Source of the DNA: Ramlibacter albus
Lineage (GTDB): Bacteria; Pseudomonadota; Gammaproteobacteria; Burkholderiales; Burkholderiaceae_C
Assembly (NCBI RefSeq): GCF_014297445.1
Contig: NZ_JACORU010000001.1
Coordinates: 868,001 to 932,000 of the forward strand
Direction: 5' to 3'
Length of the DNA: 64,000 bases
Shown here: positions 36,750 to 45,075 of the stretch, one piece after another
Numbering within the stretch: the first letter of the stretch is position 1
Layout of the letters: each line of letters opens with the position of its first letter
Notes under the pieces: generated by a model
Database searches by the model: none
The model's input: the letters and a program-made list of their open reading frames with translations, nothing else
Told to the model about the DNA's origin: nothing
Translations under genes and position numbers: made by a program

Positions 36750-37442
36750 ATGGAGTTTCTCTCCAGCGCCTGGTGGTCCGCGCTCGCGGCCATCATCCTC
36801 ATCGACCTCGTCCTTGCCGGCGACAACGCGATCGTGATCGCGCTGGCGGCGCGCAACCTTCCCTCCCACCTGCAGAAGCGGGCCATCATCTGGGGCACCG
36901 TCGGCGCCATCGTCGTGCGCTCGATCATGACCCTGGCCGTCGTCTGGCTGCTCAAGATCCCCGGCCTCATGCTCATCGGCGGCCTGGCGCTGCTGTGGAT
37001 CGCCTACAAGCTGCTCGTGGACGACAGCGACGGCGCCGAGCACCACCCGGTGGCCAGCACCTTCTGGGGCGCGATGAAGACCATCGTGATCGCCGACGCG
37101 CTGATGGGCATCGACAACGTGCTGGGCGTCGCGGGTGCCGCGCACGGCTCGTTCGACCTCGTCGTGATCGGCCTGCTCGTGAGCGTGCCCATCGTGGTGT
37201 TCGGCAGCACCATGGTGCTCAAGCTGGTCGAGCGCTTCCCCATCATCATCCAGGCCGGCGCGGCGGTGCTCGCGGTGACGGCCGGCAAGATGATCGTCAG
37301 CGAACCGCTGCTGGACGACATCTTCGACCCCAACACGCTCGCCCGCTGGGGCGTGTACATCGCTGCCGTCGCCGGGGTGCTCGCCGCCGGCCGGTACGCG
37401 GCGTCCCGAAACCACCAGCAACCTTCCCACGCCCGTCCGTAA
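36750..37442 (+). CDS. TerC family integral membrane protein
   Basis: A 230-residue inner-membrane protein with about seven helices. The family motif 'LVLAGDNAIVIALAARNLP' is near 19-37, and its repeat-like partner 'IADALMGIDNVLGVAGAA' is near 113-130; the Asp residues in the helices fit metal transport. TerC/Alx/YkoY proteins export Mn2+ or help metallate exported proteins (established for several members). The start at 36750 uses GGAG; the frame extends 29 codons upstream, but those codons lie in the riboswitch leader. Mn2+-dependent control is inferred from the leader. A small unknown gene follows after 25 bp. Confidence 0.92.
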   Translation: MEFLSSAWWSALAAIILIDLVLAGDNAIVIALAARNLPSHLQKRAIIWGTVGAIVVRSIMTLAVVWLLKIPGLMLIGGLALLWIAYKLLVDDSDGAEHHPVASTFWGAMKTIVIADALMGIDNVLGVAGAAHGSFDLVVIGLLVSVPIVVFGSTMVLKLVERFPIIIQAGAAVLAVTAGKMIVSEPLLDDIFDPNTLARWGVYIAAVAGVLAAGRYAASRNHQQPSHARP

Positions 37443-37467
37443 AAGCAGAAAGCCCAGGAGATACAAC

Positions 37468-37911
37468 ATGGAAACGGTCATTGTGTTCGTCGACGACGCC
37501 GACTACGCGCACCAGCAGCTCGCGCCGGTGAAGAACCAGCAGCCCACGCACTGGGTGGTGGTGGGCTGCGCCCCGCAGCTCACGCGCCGCGCCGGCAAGT
37601 GGGTGTCGCAGTCGGCGCGCCAGCAGTGGCGCGCGCGCTGGTGCGAGAAGCTGTTCTCGCGCGTGACGCCCCAGCTCGCGGGAGCCGAGGACAAGGTGAC
37701 GACGGTCATCGCCAAGCGGCCGCTGCCGCAGCTCACGCGCGAGCTGCTGATGCGCCACGGCGCCGGCCGCGTCTTCGACGCCCGCCGCCCGAAGTTCGGC
37801 CACCAGATGGACCCGGTCACCGCCGACCAGCCGGTGCAGCAGCGCCCGGCGTGGGAAGTGCCCGGCGCCATCGCGGGGCTGGGTGCGGCGCTGGTGCTCG
37901 CCGCGGAATAG
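37468..37911 (+). CDS. Conserved hypothetical protein downstream of terC
   Basis: A 147-residue protein of unknown family. The N-terminal half has an alternating beta-alpha pattern ('METVIVFVDDADYAHQQL', 'THWVVVGCAPQLTRR'), reminiscent of a UspA-like or Rossmann-like half. The middle contains 'AEDKVTTVIAKRPLPQLTRE', and the C-terminus has a short hydrophobic stretch ('AGLGAALVLAAE'). AGGAG stands 7 bp before the ATG, so translation is well supported. It lies 25 bp after terC and is likely cotranscribed under the Mn2+ riboswitch. I do not recognise a function. Confidence 0.7.
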   Translation: METVIVFVDDADYAHQQLAPVKNQQPTHWVVVGCAPQLTRRAGKWVSQSARQQWRARWCEKLFSRVTPQLAGAEDKVTTVIAKRPLPQLTRELLMRHGAGRVFDARRPKFGHQMDPVTADQPVQQRPAWEVPGAIAGLGAALVLAAE

Positions 37912-37953
37912 CGCACACGCTTGCGTGGGGCCGGTGCGCTATGCTCCGGCCTC

Positions 37954-38310
37954 ATGGTCAAGCTGCTTGTGAAGTGGGGCCTCTCGGCTTGCGCCCTGCT
38001 GCTCGTCGCCTACCTCTACAGCGGCGTGGAGGTGCGCACATTCGGTTCGGCGCTGCTCGCCGCTTTCGTCATCGGGCTGCTCAACGCCTTCGTGCGGCCG
38101 CTGCTGGTGGTGCTGACGCTGCCGGTGACCATCCTCACGCTCGGCCTCTTCCTGTTCGTCATCAACGCGGCGGTCTTCTGGCTGGCCGCGCAGATGCTCG
38201 ACGGCTTCCAGGTGCGCGACTTCGTGGCGGCCCTGCTCGGCTCGCTCATGTACACCGCCATCGGCGTGGTGATCGAGTCAGCGCTCGAGAGTCTGTTCGC
38301 GAAGAAGTAG
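37954..38310 (+). CDS. Phage holin family IV (DUF360-type) membrane protein
   Basis: A 118-residue protein with four membrane helices and the family motif 'FVIGLLNAFVRPLLVVLTLP' (about 33-52) plus 'NAAVFWLAAQMLDGF'. The name comes from a mycobacteriophage holin superfamily; chromosomal members are common in bacteria, have no proven lytic role, and no phage genes are nearby. The 3' end overlaps the converging M48 protease gene by 33 bp. A TATGCT hexamer ends 8 bp before the ATG and might be its -10 element. Confidence 0.88.
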   Translation: MVKLLVKWGLSACALLLVAYLYSGVEVRTFGSALLAAFVIGLLNAFVRPLLVVLTLPVTILTLGLFLFVINAAVFWLAAQMLDGFQVRDFVAALLGSLMYTAIGVVIESALESLFAKK

Positions 38311-39801
38311 CTGGATCTGCCGCGCGCGGGTGTCGATGATCGACGCCTCGATGTGGTCGGTCGCGCCCGCGCCCTTTCGCATCAGGTCCTGCGCGGCGCG
38401 CAGCCGGTCCAGCGCCGCCTGGTAGTCGAGCTGCGAAGCCTGCGACTCCGCATCGGCGCGGATCGCGCGCACCTGCTGGCCCTGCGCGGCGAACGCGCGC
38501 CCGAGCAGCTGCCACGCGGTGCCGTCCTTGCCGTGGATCGTCACCCAGGTCTGCAACGGACCGACTGCATCCGCGGCGCGGCCCGCCGCCAGCCGCGCTT
38601 CGCCCAGGAGCAGCACTTCGGGGCGCTCGGCGCCGCGCACGTCGGTCAGCGCAATGGTGGTGGGGGCATCGCCGGCAGCGAGCGCCGCTTCCGCGGCAAG
38701 CAGCCGCGCAAGGCGTGTGCCTGCCGCGTCGCCGGCGGTCGCCGGCTTCAGCCGCGTGAGCAGCCGGCCCGCGGCCGCGTTCTCCTTCAGGCGCGAGGCA
38801 GCCAGCGCGGAGCCATAGAGCACCGCGGCCTGCCGCACCTGCGGCAAGGTGGCGAAGTTGCTCGCGTCCGCCTCGCCCATCATCGCCCGCAACGCATCGA
38901 CGCCGGAGTTGGAGACGACGCGCGCGCGCGCCGCGATCATCGCGTGCTCCATCGTCGGCACGAGCGGGCCGGCGCGCTGCGCGAGCGGCTGGCGCGCCTG
39001 CATCTCGGCGATGCGCTCGGTGGTGAGGGGGTGCGTGCGCAGGTAGGGGAAGTTGCCGCTGTCGTTGTGGCGCGAGGCCTGGTACAGCCGGTCGAACATG
39101 TTGACGAAGCCTTGCGGCTCGTAGCCCGCCTGCGTGGCCACGCCGTAGCCGATGCGGTCGGCTTCGCGCTCCATGTCGCGCGAGAAGTTCAGCCCCAGTT
39201 GCTGCCCCAGCGCGCTGCCGCCGGCGATCATCGCCTGGCCCACCTGCGGGTTCTTGCTGGCCGCGATCGCGCCGAGGATCATCGCGCCGATCATCAGCGG
39301 CGTGGTCTTGCCCTCCTGCTCGATCATGCGCGAGATGTGGCGCTGCGTGACGTGGCTCAGTTCGTGCGCGAGCACCGACGCGAGCTCGTCCTGCGTCTGC
39401 GTCACGGCGATCAGGCCCATGTGCAGCCCGAGCCAGCCGCCGGGCACGGCGAAAGCGTTGATCGAGCGGTCCTTGCCAAGCAGCACGCGCCACGCGAAGC
39501 GGTCGTCGAGTTCACCCGTGAGCTCGCCGCGCGAACGCGCGGCCGCGAGCAGCGGCTGCCAGATCTTCTGGACGTATTCGCTGACGACGGGGTCGTCGAT
39601 GTAGTCGGGGTCGCGGAACAGCTCGCGGGCGACACGTTCACCCAGCTTGCGTTCGGCGGCGGTCGTCATCGCGCCGTCGCCGCTGCCCAGGCCGGGCAGC
39701 GCGCCGCGCTGCTGCGCGCCGCCGGGCACATGGGCGGCCAGCACCAGCGCGAGGACCAGCGGGGTCCACTTGCGGCGTCGCGAGGGGGTGGGGGCGGTCA
39801 T
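38278..39801 (-). CDS. M48 family metalloprotease, BepA-like, with TPR region
   Basis: A 507-residue periplasmic zinc protease. An N-terminal signal peptide (about 10-30) is followed by the M48 peptidase domain, with the zinc motif '[12 protein letters not shown]' (about 144-155) and the third-ligand helix '[12 protein letters not shown]' (about 211-222). The C-terminal half (about 300-490) is Ala/Leu-rich with a TPR-like repeat pattern, as in BepA/YfgC, which degrades or chaperones stalled outer-membrane proteins such as LptD. Length is near E. coli BepA (487). It diverges from moaC. Confidence 0.9.
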   Translation of the reverse strand: MTAPTPSRRRKWTPLVLALVLAAHVPGGAQQRGALPGLGSGDGAMTTAAERKLGERVARELFRDPDYIDDPVVSEYVQKIWQPLLAAARSRGELTGELDDRFAWRVLLGKDRSINAFAVPGGWLGLHMGLIAVTQTQDELASVLAHELSHVTQRHISRMIEQEGKTTPLMIGAMILGAIAASKNPQVGQAMIAGGSALGQQLGLNFSRDMEREADRIGYGVATQAGYEPQGFVNMFDRLYQASRHNDSGNFPYLRTHPLTTERIAEMQARQPLAQRAGPLVPTMEHAMIAARARVVSNSGVDALRAMMGEADASNFATLPQVRQAAVLYGSALAASRLKENAAAGRLLTRLKPATAGDAAGTRLARLLAAEAALAAGDAPTTIALTDVRGAERPEVLLLGEARLAAGRAADAVGPLQTWVTIHGKDGTAWQLLGRAFAAQGQQVRAIRADAESQASQLDYQAALDRLRAAQDLMRKGAGATDHIEASIIDTRARQIQLLLREQTLER

Positions 39802-39873
39802 CGCCTTATGATGCTCGGGCAGGGTAAAGCCGGCGTGAAGCCGGAACTTTGCTTTTTACCACGCACGCCAAAC

Positions 39874-40353
39874 ATGAGCTCGCTGACCCACTTCGACGCG
39901 CAGGGACAAGCCCACATGGTGGATGTGGGCGCGAAGGCATCCACCCACCGGGTCGCGGTCGCCACCGGCCGCATCGATTTGCAGGCCGCGACGCTGGCGG
40001 TCATCCAGTCCGGCACCGCGAAGAAGGGCGACGTGCTGGGCATCGCGCGCATCGCGGGCATCCAGGGCGCCAAGCGCACGAGCGAGCTCGTTCCCCTGTG
40101 CCATCCCATTCCTCTCACACGGCTCGCCGTGGAGTTCGAGGTCGACGCCGCGGCCAACGCGGTGGTGTGCACCGCGACCGCCGAAACCGTCGGCCCGACA
40201 GGCGTCGAGATGGAGGCGCTGTGCGCCGTGCAGGTGGCGCTGCTCACCATCTACGATATGTGCAAGTCGGTGGACCGGGGGATGACGATTGGCGGCGTGC
40301 GTTTGCTGGAAAAGCGCGGGGGCAAGTCGGGCGAGTGGAAGGCGCCGGCGTGA
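39874..40353 (+). CDS. moaC: Cyclic pyranopterin monophosphate synthase
   Basis: A 159-residue enzyme that converts 3',8-cyclo-GTP to cyclic pyranopterin monophosphate in molybdenum-cofactor synthesis. Conserved stretches include '[20 protein letters not shown]', '[20 protein letters not shown]', 'LCHPIPL' and '[13 protein letters not shown]', with the catalytic Lys in the last. Length is typical (~160). The stop overlaps the GTG of gtrA (GTGA), an unexpected coupling of cofactor synthesis with a glycan flippase. Confidence 0.96.
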   Translation: MSSLTHFDAQGQAHMVDVGAKASTHRVAVATGRIDLQAATLAVIQSGTAKKGDVLGIARIAGIQGAKRTSELVPLCHPIPLTRLAVEFEVDAAANAVVCTATAETVGPTGVEMEALCAVQVALLTIYDMCKSVDRGMTIGGVRLLEKRGGKSGEWKAPA

Positions 40354-40748
40354 GCGCATCGGCCGGGCTCGTGCGCCGGCTTGCGCAGAACCGGGTTGCG
40401 CGGTTCATCGTCGTCGGCGGCGTGAACACCGTGTTCGGCTACGGCTGCTTCTGGCTGCTGCTGTACGTGGGGCTGCATTACTCGATGGCCTTGCTGATCG
40501 GCACCGTGCTGGGCGTGCTGTTCAACTTCAAGACCACCGGCACGCTCGTCTTCGGCTCGCACGATAACCGGCTGATCTTCCGCTTCGTGGGCTCCTACGT
40601 CTTCACCTACTTCTGCAACCTCGCGGGGCTGCGCGTGCTGGTGGGGGCCGGCTTCTCGCCGCAGGTGGGCGGGCTGCTCCTGATCCTGCCCATGGCCGCG
40701 GTTTCGTTCGTCATCCTGCGCAGGTTCGTCTTCGCCGCCAAAACATGA
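40350..40748 (+). CDS. GtrA family polyprenyl-phosphate-sugar flippase
   Basis: A 132-residue membrane protein with four helices and the GtrA signature '[20 protein letters not shown]' (about 18-37). A '[11 protein letters not shown]' loop follows, and the protein ends with Arg-rich '[11 protein letters not shown]'. GtrA/GtcA proteins flip undecaprenyl-phosphate-linked single sugars across the inner membrane. The start is GTG overlapping the moaC stop. Its own stop overlaps the GT2 start by ATGA, making the classic gtrA-gtrB pair. Confidence 0.9.
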   Translation: MSASAGLVRRLAQNRVARFIVVGGVNTVFGYGCFWLLLYVGLHYSMALLIGTVLGVLFNFKTTGTLVFGSHDNRLIFRFVGSYVFTYFCNLAGLRVLVGAGFSPQVGGLLLILPMAAVSFVILRRFVFAAKT

Positions 40749-41674
40749 ACAAGCTGATCAGCATCGTCACGCCCTGCTACAACGAGTCGGAGAACGTCGT
40801 GGAGCTGCACGAGCGCATCGCGGCCGCGATGGCGAAGCTGCCCTACGACTACGAGCACATCTGCATCGACAATGCGTCGACGGACGACACGGTGGCCAAG
40901 CTCAAGGCGATCGCGGCGACGGACAAGCGGCTGAAGATCATCGTCAACGCGCGCAACTTCGGCCATGTGCGGTCGCCGTACTACGCCATCCTGCAGGCGA
41001 AGGGCGACGCGGTGATCGCCATCGCCTCCGACCTCCAGGACCCACCGGAGATGATCCCCGAGTTCATCGAGAAGTGGGAGCAGGGCTACAAGACGGTGAT
41101 GGCCGTCAAGCCGCAAAGCCAGGAGTCGCCGCTGATGTTCCTCGTGCGGCGCACCTACTACATGCTGATCACGCGCATCTCCGACGTGCCGCTGGTGCAG
41201 AACGCCACCGGCGCGGGGCTGTTCGACCGCGCCGTGATCGACGTCATGCGCGACCTCGACGACCCCTACCCCTACGTGCGGGGCCTCGTCTCGGAGATCG
41301 GCCTGCCGATCGCCACCGTGCCGTTCAAGCAGCCGCGGCGCAAGCGCGGCATCACCAAGAACAACTTCTACACGCTGTACGACGTGGCGATGCTGGGCAT
41401 CACCAACCATTCGAAGGTGCCGCTGCGGCTGATGACCATGGGCGGCTTCGCGGTGTCGATCCTGAGCCTGCTCGTCGCCTTCTTCTACCTCGCGGCCAAG
41501 CTGCTGTTCTGGGACTCGTTCCAGCTGGGCATCGCGCCGATCCTGATCGGCATTTTCTTCTTCGGCGCGGTGCAGCTGTTCTGCATCGGCATGCTGGGGG
41601 AATACATCGGCTCCATCCACACCAAGCTGCGCAAGCTGCCGCTGGTGGTGGAGGCCGAGCGCGTCAACTTCTAG
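40745..41674 (+). CDS. GT2 polyprenyl-phosphate glycosyltransferase, GtrB/CsbB type
   Basis: A 309-residue membrane enzyme that moves a sugar from a nucleotide sugar to undecaprenyl phosphate on the cytosolic face. The GT-A domain has 'SIVTPCYNESENVVELHERI' (first 26 residues), 'IDNASTDDTVAKL' and the metal-binding 'IASDLQDPPEMI'. The C-terminal part carries two membrane helices (about 235-260 and 270-295). Length and topology match GtrB/CsbB/ArnC. Coupled to gtrA. Its 3' end overlaps the converging ugd gene by 11 bp. The sugar carried is unknown; the UDP- and CDP-sugars made by the adjacent operon are candidates. Confidence 0.9.
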   Translation: MNKLISIVTPCYNESENVVELHERIAAAMAKLPYDYEHICIDNASTDDTVAKLKAIAATDKRLKIIVNARNFGHVRSPYYAILQAKGDAVIAIASDLQDPPEMIPEFIEKWEQGYKTVMAVKPQSQESPLMFLVRRTYYMLITRISDVPLVQNATGAGLFDRAVIDVMRDLDDPYPYVRGLVSEIGLPIATVPFKQPRRKRGITKNNFYTLYDVAMLGITNHSKVPLRLMTMGGFAVSILSLLVAFFYLAAKLLFWDSFQLGIAPILIGIFFFGAVQLFCIGMLGEYIGSIHTKLRKLPLVVEAERVNF

Positions 41675-43001
41675 CGCGCCCGATGCCTTCGTAGGCCGGC
41701 AGGTCGGCGGGGCTGATGAAGCGGCGGCCGTCCACCAGGGGGATGTCCTTGCCGCGCAGCAGCTGCGGCAGCTCCTTGTATTGCGGCCATGACGTCACGA
41801 GCAAGGCGGCATCGGCGCCTTGCAACGCATCCTCCAGCGAACCGGTGAACGACAGGCGCGGCGACGACAGCACACGCGAGGTCGGCTCGATGGCGATCGG
41901 GTCGTGCGCGACGACCGTGGCCTGCTCGTCGAGCAGCATGCGGATGACGGGGACCGCCGGCGATTCGCGGATGTCGTCGGTGCCCGGCTTGAACGCGAGG
42001 CCCAGCACCGCGATGCGCCGGCCGGCGAGGGAGCCGAGCCGCTGCTTCGCAAGATCGACCAGCACGCCCGGCTGCAGCCGGTTGCGTGCGATGACGGCGT
42101 CGAGGATGCCGGGCATCGCGCCCTTGGCGGAGCCGAATGCGGCAAGCGCCTTCAGGTCCTTGGGAAAGCAGGAGCCGCCGAACCCCGTGCCCGGGTGCAG
42201 GAACGCCAGCACGCCGGGCGACACGCGGCCCTGCGGCGTGACCGGCGAGATGCGGCGGTCGAGGTACACCGTTCGCAGCACGTCGACCACGTCGACGTCG
42301 CCGCACCGGCTGCACAGGTCGGCGATCTCGTTGGAGAACGAGATCAGCGTCGCGAGCAGCGCATTGGCGGTGTACTTGCCCATCTCGGCCGTGCTCGGTG
42401 TCGTGACGACGACTTCGGTGCGCGCGAAGGGCGCGTACAGCTCGCGCATCACGCTTTCCGTGCGCGCTTCGCGCGTGCCGATCACGATGCGGTCCGGGTT
42501 CATGAAGTCCTTCACCGCGGTGCCTTCGGCCAGGAACTCCGGGTTCATGCACAGCCCGAAGTCGCGGCCGGCAACCAGGCCCGAGGCCGCCTCGACCAAG
42601 GGGCCGACGACGTCGCTCGTCGTACCCGGCACCACGGTGCTCTTGACGCACACCACGTGGTAGCGGCCCTTCGGCAGGTGGCGGCCGATGTCGGTGGCCG
42701 CCTGCTTCACGTACTGCAGGTCGATCACGGAGCCGTCGAATGGGGTCCCCACCGCGATCAGCGAGACGTCGGCGCCCGCCAGCGCGGCGCCGAGGTCGGT
42801 GCTGGCCGTGAGCCGGCCGGCATCGACCTGCTTCTTCAGCAGGGCCGGCAAGCCCTCCTCATGGATCGGCGGCTCGCCGCGGCGGATGCTCTCGACCTTC
42901 GCCTGGTCGACGTCGACGCACACCACCTCGTGGCCGATCTCCGCCAGGCCCACGCCCGACACGAGCCCCACATACCCGGTGCCGACGACGACGACCTTCA
43001 C
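41664..43001 (-). CDS. ugd: UDP-glucose 6-dehydrogenase
   Basis: A 445-residue cytosolic enzyme oxidising UDP-glucose to UDP-glucuronate with NAD+. The Rossmann motif 'VVGTGYVGLVSGVGLAEIGH' lies at the N-terminus. The catalytic Cys (about residue 264) is in 'GTGFGGSCFPKDLKALAA', and the C-terminal domain has 'LGLAFKPGTDDIRESPA'. I chose the GTG at 43001, which overlaps the preceding stop as GTGA and starts exactly at the Rossmann strand; an ATG 7 codons upstream lies inside the previous gene. It is the last gene of the 13-gene glycan operon. UDP-glucuronate would feed the UXS-like neighbour. Confidence 0.95.
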   Translation of the reverse strand: MKVVVVGTGYVGLVSGVGLAEIGHEVVCVDVDQAKVESIRRGEPPIHEEGLPALLKKQVDAGRLTASTDLGAALAGADVSLIAVGTPFDGSVIDLQYVKQAATDIGRHLPKGRYHVVCVKSTVVPGTTSDVVGPLVEAASGLVAGRDFGLCMNPEFLAEGTAVKDFMNPDRIVIGTREARTESVMRELYAPFARTEVVVTTPSTAEMGKYTANALLATLISFSNEIADLCSRCGDVDVVDVLRTVYLDRRISPVTPQGRVSPGVLAFLHPGTGFGGSCFPKDLKALAAFGSAKGAMPGILDAVIARNRLQPGVLVDLAKQRLGSLAGRRIAVLGLAFKPGTDDIRESPAVPVIRMLLDEQATVVAHDPIAIEPTSRVLSSPRLSFTGSLEDALQGADAALLVTSWPQYKELPQLLRGKDIPLVDGRRFISPADLPAYEGIGRARS

Positions 43002-44104
43002 TCGCGGTTCCCCGAATACCACGCGAGCGCGCGCTTGAGGCCCTCGTCGAGGCCGACGTACGGCTCGTAGCCGAGCCGGGTGCGCGCCTTGCCGATGTCG
43101 GGGCAGCGCCGGTTGGGGTTGTCGGTGAGGTAGTGGCGGTCGTCGCTCGACTGCTGCACCACGTTGCCGCGCCAGCCGTGCTGCTCGGCGCCGATGGCCG
43201 CGGCCTTGTTGACGAAGTCGCGCACGGAGATCTCGGGCCTCTCGGTGCCGATGTTGTAGGGCTCGCCCGCTTCGCCATGCGTGAGCACCTTGAGGTAGCC
43301 GCTCACCGCGTCGGCGATGTAGCAGAAGGTGCGGGTCGCGGTGCCGTCGGACAGCTGCACGATGTCGCGGCCTTCGAAGATGTCGCGCGCGACGTCAGGG
43401 AGCAGTCGCCGGTCGTGGATCGACAGGCCCGGCCCGTAGTTGTTGAACGGCCGCGCGATGGTGACGTGGCAGCCGTACTGCCGCGCGAAGTTCACGCACA
43501 GCGTCTCGCCCAGCCGCTTGGATTCGTCGTAGCAGGCGCGCGGGCCGGTGCAGGACACGAGGCCGCGGTAGTCCTCCTTCGTCGGGATGGAGGACGGGTC
43601 CGGGTCGCCGTAGATCTCGCTGCTGGAGAAGAACAGCATGCCGCGCACCGGGTTCTTCTCCTGCCTCGCGCGCATGTGGTCGAGCAGGTGGCGCACGCCG
43701 TTGACGTTGGCGTCGATCGTCTCGATGGGGTACTGGCGGTAGAAGATGGGCGAGGCGATCGACGCGGCATGCACGATGTAGTCGAACGCGGGCGCGTCGG
43801 CCGGCAGCGGCTTCGTGATGTCGTGGTTCACCACCTGCACGTGCGGCCGCGCGCCGAGCTGCTCCAGCCACGCCTTGCGGCCGCGCAGCATGTTGTCGTA
43901 GACGGTCAGCTGCACCGGCGCGCGTCCGTCGCCTTCGCCGATGGTGGCAAGCACGTGCAGCATCTCGTAGCCGAGGAAGCCGGCGCCCCCGGTCATGAGC
44001 ACGCGCATGCCGGCGAGCCGGTCGAGGCTGCCGCGCGCGTGGGTGCGGATCTCTTCGAGGTCGGTTTCGAGCACCTGCGCGGCAGGAGTCGTGCGTTGCG
44101 TCAT
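42998..44104 (-). CDS. SDR family NAD-dependent epimerase/decarboxylase, UXS-like
   Basis: A 368-residue extended-SDR enzyme. The NAD motif 'MTGGAGFLGYEML' is at about 37-49. 'VHAASIASPIFYRQYP' and 'FFSSSEIYGDPDP' follow, with the catalytic Tyr-x-x-x-Lys in 'GPRACYDESKRLGETL'. The 'SEIYGDP' and 'CYDESKR' motifs closely resemble UDP-glucuronate decarboxylase, which makes UDP-xylose, and the gene is coupled (GTGA) to ugd, the source of UDP-glucuronate. A 4,6-dehydratase or epimerase role cannot be excluded. Start at 44104 overlaps the upstream stop (ATGA). Confidence 0.8.
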   Translation of the reverse strand: MTQRTTPAAQVLETDLEEIRTHARGSLDRLAGMRVLMTGGAGFLGYEMLHVLATIGEGDGRAPVQLTVYDNMLRGRKAWLEQLGARPHVQVVNHDITKPLPADAPAFDYIVHAASIASPIFYRQYPIETIDANVNGVRHLLDHMRARQEKNPVRGMLFFSSSEIYGDPDPSSIPTKEDYRGLVSCTGPRACYDESKRLGETLCVNFARQYGCHVTIARPFNNYGPGLSIHDRRLLPDVARDIFEGRDIVQLSDGTATRTFCYIADAVSGYLKVLTHGEAGEPYNIGTERPEISVRDFVNKAAAIGAEQHGWRGNVVQQSSDDRHYLTDNPNRRCPDIGKARTRLGYEPYVGLDEGLKRALAWYSGNRE

Positions 44105-45075
44105 CGGGCGGTTTCCAGCAGGGCGTCGCGCCGGCGCAGCGCCGCCGCGGTATCGCGGACGGCCTGCTCCAGCTCGATCGTGACCGTGAGGCCGAGCTCG
44201 TCGCGGGCGCGGCTCACGTCGGGGACATAGTAGGTGGGCGGAGTCGGCGAGCCGGCGCCGAGGATGTGCACGGGCTTGCCGGGCGCGATGGCGTTCACGA
44301 TGGCCTGCGCCAGTTCCGCGATCGTCACCGCCCGGCCGGAGCCGACGTTGTACGCGCGGCCGGCGCGGCCTTTCTCCAGCAACGTGAGCAGCCAGTGCGC
44401 GAGGTCGCGCTGGTCCATGTACGAGCGCACGCTGCGGCCGTCGCCGCCGATGCGGATGGCGTCGGCGGTGAGCGCGTCGCGGATGAAGTTGCCGGCGGCG
44501 TAGTGCACGTCCAGCGGCAGGTCCTCGCCGACGAAGGCGAAGCAGCGCGCGACGACGACCTCGAGGACGTGCTGCGCGCCGTAGAGCATGCACAGGTGTT
44601 CCGCGGCGCGTTTCGCGCACGCGTACACGTTGGCGGGTTCCAGCGGATCGGGAGCGCCCGCCCAGTCTTCCGGCACCGCGGGTGAAGCCGGCAAGCGGCC
44701 ATAGACCATCCCGGAACTCGTGAGCAGCATGCGCTTCACGCCTCGCTCGACGGCGAGGTCGAGCACGTTGCGCGTGCCGCCTACGATTTCGTCGTGCAGC
44801 GCCAGGCGTGGGCGCTTCGGCCCGAGCGTCGAATCCGTGGCGGCATGGATGACGGCGTCGAACGCGGGCAGCGCGCGCAGCTTCGGCATGTCGACGATGT
44901 CGCCGCCCGCGAGCTCGAGCCACTCGAGTTCGCGGAATTCGGGGTAGCGCAAGAAAAAGCGCTGCGGGTCGCGCGACAGGCCGATGACCTGCGGCGGCTC
45001 GCTGCTCGCCGCCCAGTGCCGCAGCAGCGCGCGACCGAAGAAGCCGGTCGCCCCGGTGAGCAGGACTCGCTTCAT
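44101..45075 (-). CDS. NAD(P)-dependent SDR family sugar reductase/epimerase
   Basis: A 324-residue extended-SDR enzyme with 'LLTGATGFFGRALLRHW' at the N-terminus, 'AVIHAATDST', 'TSSGMVYGR' and the catalytic Tyr-x-x-x-Lys in 'NVYACAKRAAEHL'. It is distinct from the neighbouring UXS-like protein. Candidate roles are reduction of a keto-sugar (as YerF or RfbS-like enzymes do) or epimerisation. It is coupled on both sides by ATGA overlaps. The substrate is inferred only from the gene cluster. Confidence 0.82.
   Translation of the reverse strand: MKRVLLTGATGFFGRALLRHWAASSEPPQVIGLSRDPQRFFLRYPEFRELEWLELAGGDIVDMPKLRALPAFDAVIHAATDSTLGPKRPRLALHDEIVGGTRNVLDLAVERGVKRMLLTSSGMVYGRLPASPAVPEDWAGAPDPLEPANVYACAKRAAEHLCMLYGAQHVLEVVVARCFAFVGEDLPLDVHYAAGNFIRDALTADAIRIGGDGRSVRSYMDQRDLAHWLLTLLEKGRAGRAYNVGSGRAVTIAELAQAIVNAIAPGKPVHILGAGSPTPPTYYVPDVSRARDELGLTVTIELEQAVRDTAAALRRRDALLETAR

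Noticed and set aside
37954-38310. Holin-family gene as evidence of a prophage
   Set aside because: Chromosomal DUF360-type proteins are common, and no endolysin, capsid, integrase or other phage gene is nearby.
42998-44104. UXS-like SDR as the missing CDP-glucose 4,6-dehydratase (RfbG)
   Set aside because: Its 'SEIYGDP' and 'CYDESKR' motifs fit UDP-glucuronate decarboxylase better, and it is coupled to ugd; I left the possibility open only as an alternative.
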